Source of the DNA: Frankiales bacterium
Lineage (GTDB): Bacteria > Actinomycetota > Actinomycetes > Mycobacteriales > Jatrophihabitantaceae
Assembly: GCA_025963265.1 (NCBI GenBank)
Contig: JAOPUY010000262.1
Coordinates: forward strand, 1 to 5,892
Reading direction: 5' to 3'
DNA: 5,892 nt
Below, piece by piece: positions 1-5,892 of the stretch. The notes below the pieces were generated by a model. That model was not told where the DNA came from, did no database searches, and was given only the letters and a program-made list of their open reading frames with translations. Within the stretch, counting starts at the first letter, position 1; each line of letters opens with the position of its first letter. Made by a program: the position numbers and the translations under genes.

Positions 1-27
1 TGAAAATCACAGCCGGCGGACGGGGTG

Positions 28-32
28 AGAGG
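28..32 (+). promoter_or_regulatory. Probable ribosome binding site of the membrane protein gene
   Basis: AGAGG lies 7 bases before ATG 40. It falls inside the reading frame if GTG 25 is taken as the start, so it argues for the shorter protein. GTG 37 would leave only 4 bases of spacing and is less likely. Confidence 0.5.
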
Positions 33-39
33 CGGTGTG

Positions 40-1710
40 ATGTCACAGCTCGTAGAGCGGACTCCCGCTCTCACTGGCGACGCATCAGCCGACGCATCCG
101 TCGACGCATCAGCCGAGGCCCGAGCGACTCGGCGACTAGACCTTCCCGACAACGGTTTCACTCGTTGGCTCGGCGAACGCGGCCACATCTTGCTCGCCGT
201 GGTCGGCGCCCTGGCCTTCATGGTGATCCGGCCGCCGGTCGCCGATTTGCAAGCCGCCGACGCGCGCGCCGCCGCCGCCGGACGGCACGTCGGACTCGGC
301 TACTGGCTGTCCTGGTTCGGCGGGTCGACGCCCGGCCAATACTCGATCCTCACCCCGCTGCTCGCCTCGGCGCTCGGCGTCACGACGATCGCCGGGCTGT
401 CGGTGCTAGGCATCGCGACCATCGCCCGGCCGCTGCTGGCCGGCACGGCCCGGCCGACCTCCGGGGCCTACCTGGTCGTCGCCTCGGCCCTGGCCAATCT
501 CTGGTCGGGCCGGGTGCCGTTCTCGGTGGGCATCGCCGTCTCATTGACCGGCCTGCTGCTGTTGCTGCGCGGCCGGCCGCTGCTGGGCGGCGTCGTCAAC
601 GGCGCGGCCACCGTGTTCTCCCCGCTCGGGCCGGCGTTCATCCTGCTCGCGATCGTCGGCCCGGCGTTCGCGAAACGGGAGTGGCGAACGTCGGCGATCA
701 TCTTCGCCATACCCAGCGTCCTCGGCCTGATCATCCCCTCGATGCTGTTCGGCGCGCCGGCGGCGATGCCCTTCGCCTGGACGACGCTGGCCTGGACGGT
801 GGGGATCGTGCTGGCCGCGAGCTTGCTCGACCTGCCGCGGGAGATCAAATACGGGTTGTGGGCGGCGGTCATCGCCAGCGTCGGCGCCTTCGTCATCCCG
901 TCCGGGGTGGGCGCCAACATCAGCCGGTACGCGTTCTTGCTGCTGCCGCCGATCGTCTGGGCCGCCGCCCGCAATCCCCGCAAAGTCATCGTGCTGGGGC
1001 TGCTGCCCGCCTTTGTCTACAGCGGCTATCTCGTCGCGCGCGATCTCGAGGCGGCCTCGCAGCCGTCGGCGCAGCAGACCTATTACACCGGTCTGCGGGC
1101 CGAGTTGGCCACCCTGCCGGACCGGGACAACCAGCGGGTCGAGGTGCTCGACACGGCGACGCACCGCGCGGCGGTCGAGCTGGTTCCCGAGGTGTACCTG
1201 GCCCGCGGCTGGGAGACCCAGTCCGACTCATCGAACAATGCGATCTTCTACAACAATGCGCTGCTGAACCCGATCAGCTACCGGGAATGGCTCGATGACA
1301 ACGCGGTGGCCTGGGTCGCGGTGCCGACGGCTCCGGGCGCGGGCTATCAAAGCGAGGCGGCGCTGATCAAAACTGGGCTGCCCTACCTGAACGAGTTCTG
1401 GCACGACGAGCAGTGGACCCTGTACGCGGTGAGCACGCCGTCGGAGATCGTGCCCGCGCCGGCCACCGTGGTGTCCTCGACGGAGACCCGGTTCGTGTTC
1501 GACCTGACCCAGGCGGCCACCTTGCACCTGTCGTTGCGGCCGGCCCGCTTCCTGCACATCACCAACCTCAATCCGCTCGGCCCGCAGGTCTGCCTGTCCT
1601 CCAACCGCCCAGATGAGATCAACGCGACTTTCGCCGCGGCCGGCCGGTACGTGCTGACCTCGGGGTTCGCCGTGACCAGCTCGGTCCACGCTAGTTGTCC
1701 CGCCCCGTGA
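40..1710 (+). CDS. Polytopic membrane protein of unknown function with a C-terminal soluble domain (possibly GT-C-like)
   Basis: I do not recognise a named family with certainty. The 556-residue product has a hydrophilic N-terminus (1-47) with a DAS-rich repeat at 14-25. A first membrane helix lies at about 48-67, followed by a loop containing D69, D74 and YWLSWFGGSTPGQYS (88-102). Roughly eight more hydrophobic segments run to about residue 337. The last ~215 residues are soluble and include W391, IFYNN, YREWL (414-418) and AVAWVAVP. The only two cysteines, C518 and C553, lie in this domain and could form a disulfide, which would fit an extracytoplasmic location. Many helices plus a first-loop acidic/aromatic motif and a C-terminal soluble domain resemble GT-C glycosyltransferase-like proteins; this is inference, and a transporter-like protein is an alternative. 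ATG 40 is preferred because AGAGG (28-32) sits 7 bases upstream; GTG 25 and GTG 37 are in-frame alternatives. The next gene overlaps its stop. Confidence 0.8.
   Translation: MSQLVERTPALTGDASADASVDASAEARATRRLDLPDNGFTRWLGERGHILLAVVGALAFMVIRPPVADLQAADARAAAAGRHVGLGYWLSWFGGSTPGQYSILTPLLASALGVTTIAGLSVLGIATIARPLLAGTARPTSGAYLVVASALANLWSGRVPFSVGIAVSLTGLLLLLRGRPLLGGVVNGAATVFSPLGPAFILLAIVGPAFAKREWRTSAIIFAIPSVLGLIIPSMLFGAPAAMPFAWTTLAWTVGIVLAASLLDLPREIKYGLWAAVIASVGAFVIPSGVGANISRYAFLLLPPIVWAAARNPRKVIVLGLLPAFVYSGYLVARDLEAASQPSAQQTYYTGLRAELATLPDRDNQRVEVLDTATHRAAVELVPEVYLARGWETQSDSSNNAIFYNNALLNPISYREWLDDNAVAWVAVPTAPGAGYQSEAALIKTGLPYLNEFWHDEQWTLYAVSTPSEIVPAPATVVSSTETRFVFDLTQAATLHLSLRPARFLHITNLNPLGPQVCLSSNRPDEINATFAAAGRYVLTSGFAVTSSVHASCPAP
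79..114 (+). repeat. Three tandem 12-bp units encoding an Asp-Ala-Ser repeat
   Basis: Units start at 79, 91 and 103. The first and third are identical (GACGCATCAGCC) and the middle one ends CCGTC instead of CAGCC. A partial unit GAGGCC follows at 115-120. They encode DASA-DASV-DASA in the hydrophilic, probably cytoplasmic N-terminal tail of the membrane protein. Each unit is a whole number of codons, so copy-number change would lengthen or shorten the tail without breaking the frame. Confidence 0.85.
1707..1710 (+). other. GTGA start/stop overlap coupling two genes
   Basis: GTG (1707-1709) starts the EEP gene, while TGA (1708-1710) ends the membrane protein gene. The bases before it (CTAGTTGTCCCGCCCC) contain no purine-rich ribosome binding site, so re-initiation by the terminating ribosome is the likely mechanism. 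Confidence 0.7.
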
Positions 1711-2396
1711 CCGTCCTGCGTCTGCTGTCCTACAACATCCGATCGCTGCGCGACGACGAGGACGCGGTCACCCGGGTGATCAAGGCGGCTCGGCCCAACG
1801 TCGTCCTCATCCAGGAGGCGCCCCGGTTCCTGCGCTGGCGCTCGACCGCGGCCCGGATCGCTCGTCGCAGCGGCCTGATCGTCGTCGGCGGAGGGGGCAG
1901 CGCGGCCGGGAATCTGCTGCTGTCCGGGCTGGAGGTCGATCGGATCGCCCAGCGCGACGTCCTGCTCACCCGCGACCGACGGCTGCACCAGCGCGCGACC
2001 TCGATGGCGGTGCTGCAACTAGCCGGGCGCCGTTTCGCCGTGGCCGGCACTCATCTCGACCTCGAAGAGGCCCCGCGAATCCGGCACGTCGGCGAACTGC
2101 ACGCCGCGGCCGCTGCGTTCGTGCCGCCGGAGGTGCCGCTGATCATCGGCGGCGACATGAACGACGACCCCGGCTCGACGGTGTGGAAGTCGCTGGAATC
2201 CCACGGCGTCGACGCCTGGGCGGCGAGCGGAACCGGCGACGGCATCACCTCCAGCGTCGCGCTGCCCCGCCGCCGAATCGACGGCGTCTTCGTCGACCCC
2301 CGACTCAGCCTCATCAGCACCGAGGTGATCAACACCCCTGACGTGCAGATCGCCAGCGACCACCGTCCGCTGCTGGTCCAGATCGAGCTCGGTTAA
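1707..2396 (+). CDS. Endonuclease/exonuclease/phosphatase (EEP) family protein
   Basis: This is a metal-dependent phosphodiester or phosphomonoester hydrolase of the EEP fold (the DNase I, ExoIII, sphingomyelinase and inositol phosphatase superfamily). The 229-residue product carries the whole motif series: SYN at 8-10 (N10), QE at 36-37 (metal-binding E37), GTHLD with H116 and D118, GGDMND with D150 and N152, RRIDGVF with D192, and SDHRP with D218 and H219. It should therefore be catalytically active. The sequence does not reveal the substrate. No signal peptide or membrane segment is visible, so it is probably cytoplasmic. The length suits a minimal single-domain EEP. GTG 1707 is chosen because it overlaps the upstream TGA as GTGA and begins just before the first strand; TTG 1695 would add four residues. 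No Shine-Dalgarno is visible, so translation probably depends on coupling to the membrane protein gene. Confidence 0.9.
   Translation: MTVLRLLSYNIRSLRDDEDAVTRVIKAARPNVVLIQEAPRFLRWRSTAARIARRSGLIVVGGGGSAAGNLLLSGLEVDRIAQRDVLLTRDRRLHQRATSMAVLQLAGRRFAVAGTHLDLEEAPRIRHVGELHAAAAAFVPPEVPLIIGGDMNDDPGSTVWKSLESHGVDAWAASGTGDGITSSVALPRRRIDGVFVDPRLSLISTEVINTPDVQIASDHRPLLVQIELG
2393..2396. other. Shared TTAA palindrome holding both stop codons of convergent genes
   Basis: The + strand EEP gene stops with TAA at 2394-2396, and the - strand degV gene stops with TAA read from 2395 to 2393. The genes therefore overlap tail to tail by 4 bases with no intergenic space. The only visible structure is a weak 4-5 bp hairpin (TCGGT/GCCGA, 2389-2402, loop TAAA), too short to call a terminator. 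Confidence 0.9.
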
Positions 2397-3247
2397 AGCC
2401 GACGGACGACGATTCCCAACAGCCCCGGCCCCACGTGCGCCCCCACTACGGCTCCGACCTCGGAGGCGTAGAGGTCGCGCAGGTTCGGGATCGCCGACGC
2501 CAGCTGCTCGCTGACTTGGGCCGCCCGTTCGGCCGAAGCCAGGTGCTGCACCGCGACGTCGACCGGCAGCGACCCCGCCGCGGCGACCGCGATCTGCACC
2601 AGCCGGGCGATCGCCTTGGACGAGGTGCGCACCTTCTCCAGGCCGACGATGCGGCCCTCGACGATGTGCAGCAGCGGTTTGACGGCCAGCGCGGTGCCCA
2701 GCCAGGCGGCGGTCGCCCCGATCCGGCCGCCGCGGTGCAGCCATTCCAGCGAGTCGACGTAGAACAGCGCCGAACTGCGGTCCACGCACTCGGAGGCCGC
2801 TTTGGTGACCAGTTCGGCGTCCTGCCCCTCCGCCGCCGCCCGCGCCGCGGCCATCACCGCGAAACCGAGGGCCATCGCGGTCGCGCGGGAGTCCAGCACC
2901 GTCACCTGTCCGGGCGCGAAGTCCTTGGCCGCCAGCCGAGCCGAGTCGCAGGTTCCTGACAGTTGCGCCGACAGGTGCACCGAGACCACCGCACTGGCCC
3001 CGTCGGCTAAGGCTTGCCGGTAGACCTCGACGAACTCAGCCGGAGCGGGACGGGAGGTGCTCACCGTGGCGTGATCGAGCAGCGCCTGGGTGACGTCGGC
3101 CGGCGACACCTCGATGCCCTCGCGACCACTGCGACCGGCCCACTCGACCTGCAGGGGCACGATCCGGACGCCGAGTTCGGCCGCCAAGTCGACCGGCAGG
3201 TAGCAGGTTGAGTCGGTGACGATCGCGACGGGCCGCGCAGTCTGCAT
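2393..3247 (-). CDS. DegV family (FakB-like) fatty-acid-binding protein
   Basis: DegV proteins bind one long-chain fatty acid. In Firmicutes, FakB members present it to the kinase FakA to make acyl-phosphate for phospholipid synthesis. The 284-residue length is typical. Family motifs run in order: IVTDSTCYLP (9-18), STSRPAP (63-69), VHLSAQLSGT (90-99), LDSR (118-121), YVDSLEWLHRGGRIG (163-177), KPLLHIVEGRI (190-200) and GAHVGPG (269-275). T64, S97 and H271 are in the positions expected for fatty-acid carboxylate contacts, inferred from motif alignment. It is cytoplasmic, with no signal peptide. It starts 9 bases after leuS on the same strand, so it is probably expressed with leuS. No Shine-Dalgarno precedes ATG 3247. 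Codon 80 is a TTA leucine. Whether this organism has a FakA partner cannot be seen here, so the acyl substrate and pathway are inference. Confidence 0.93.
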   Translation of the reverse strand: MQTARPVAIVTDSTCYLPVDLAAELGVRIVPLQVEWAGRSGREGIEVSPADVTQALLDHATVSTSRPAPAEFVEVYRQALADGASAVVSVHLSAQLSGTCDSARLAAKDFAPGQVTVLDSRATAMALGFAVMAAARAAAEGQDAELVTKAASECVDRSSALFYVDSLEWLHRGGRIGATAAWLGTALAVKPLLHIVEGRIVGLEKVRTSSKAIARLVQIAVAAAGSLPVDVAVQHLASAERAAQVSEQLASAIPNLRDLYASEVGAVVGAHVGPGLLGIVVRRL

Positions 3248-3256
3248 GGCAGAAGG

Positions 3257-5892
<2,636 letters not shown>

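Noticed and set aside
79..120. CRISPR-like direct repeats
   Set aside because: The 12-bp units are contiguous with no spacers and are in frame within a coding sequence.
165..1298. 377-codon + strand open frame inside the membrane protein gene
   Set aside because: Its product is extremely Arg-rich with no recognisable motif; it is a +1 shadow of the real gene, which has coherent membrane segments.
1695..1697. TTG as the EEP start
   Set aside because: It would create a 16-base overlap and add MSRP with no ribosome binding site; the GTGA overlap at 1707 is the simpler choice, though TTG cannot be excluded.
2389..2402. Hairpin TCGGT-TAAA-GCCGA as a bidirectional terminator
   Set aside because: The stem is only 4 bp plus a G-T wobble with no T-tract on either side; this is expected by chance in GC-rich DNA.
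2019..2789. Long - strand open frame spanning the EEP/degV junction
   Set aside because: It lies antisense to the EEP gene and out of frame inside degV, and its Arg/Gly/Ala-rich composition is typical of GC-rich shadow frames. Both overlapped genes have clear family motifs.

Overview
The window is high-GC DNA from an actinomycete (Actinomycetota). The evidence is GC-rich third codon positions, GTG starts, and a leucyl-tRNA synthetase whose motifs look actinobacterial (VQTGQHP, KMGKS, and a C-terminal VQVNGKVR domain). I cannot name the genus. It is densely coding chromosome: four protein genes, no gap longer than about 40 bases, and no RNA genes, mobile elements or CRISPR that I can see.

Left half, + strand (about 40-2396). 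A polytopic membrane protein of unknown function, with a hydrophobic N-terminal module and a soluble C-terminal domain that is probably outside the cell, is followed by an endonuclease/exonuclease/phosphatase (EEP) fold protein with a complete set of catalytic motifs. Their reading frames overlap by 4 bases (GTGA), so they are probably co-transcribed and translationally coupled. The function of the pair is unknown. A lipid- or envelope-related phosphoester job is possible but speculative.

Right half, - strand (5892-2393). leuS enters from the right edge, with its 5' end (HIGH motif region) outside the window. It is followed after 9 bases by a DegV-family (FakB-like fatty-acid-binding) gene, so the two look like one operon. 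Each contains a single TTA leucine codon.

The two gene pairs converge, and the last genes of each share the palindrome TTAA at 2393-2396, which holds both stop codons. There is no space for an ordinary intergenic terminator.

I found no convincing new biological system. The most useful oddities are a Pro-to-Gln change in a normally near-invariant LeuRS catalytic-domain motif, the uncharacterised membrane protein/EEP pair, the shared stop-codon junction, and the TTA codons in leuS and degV.
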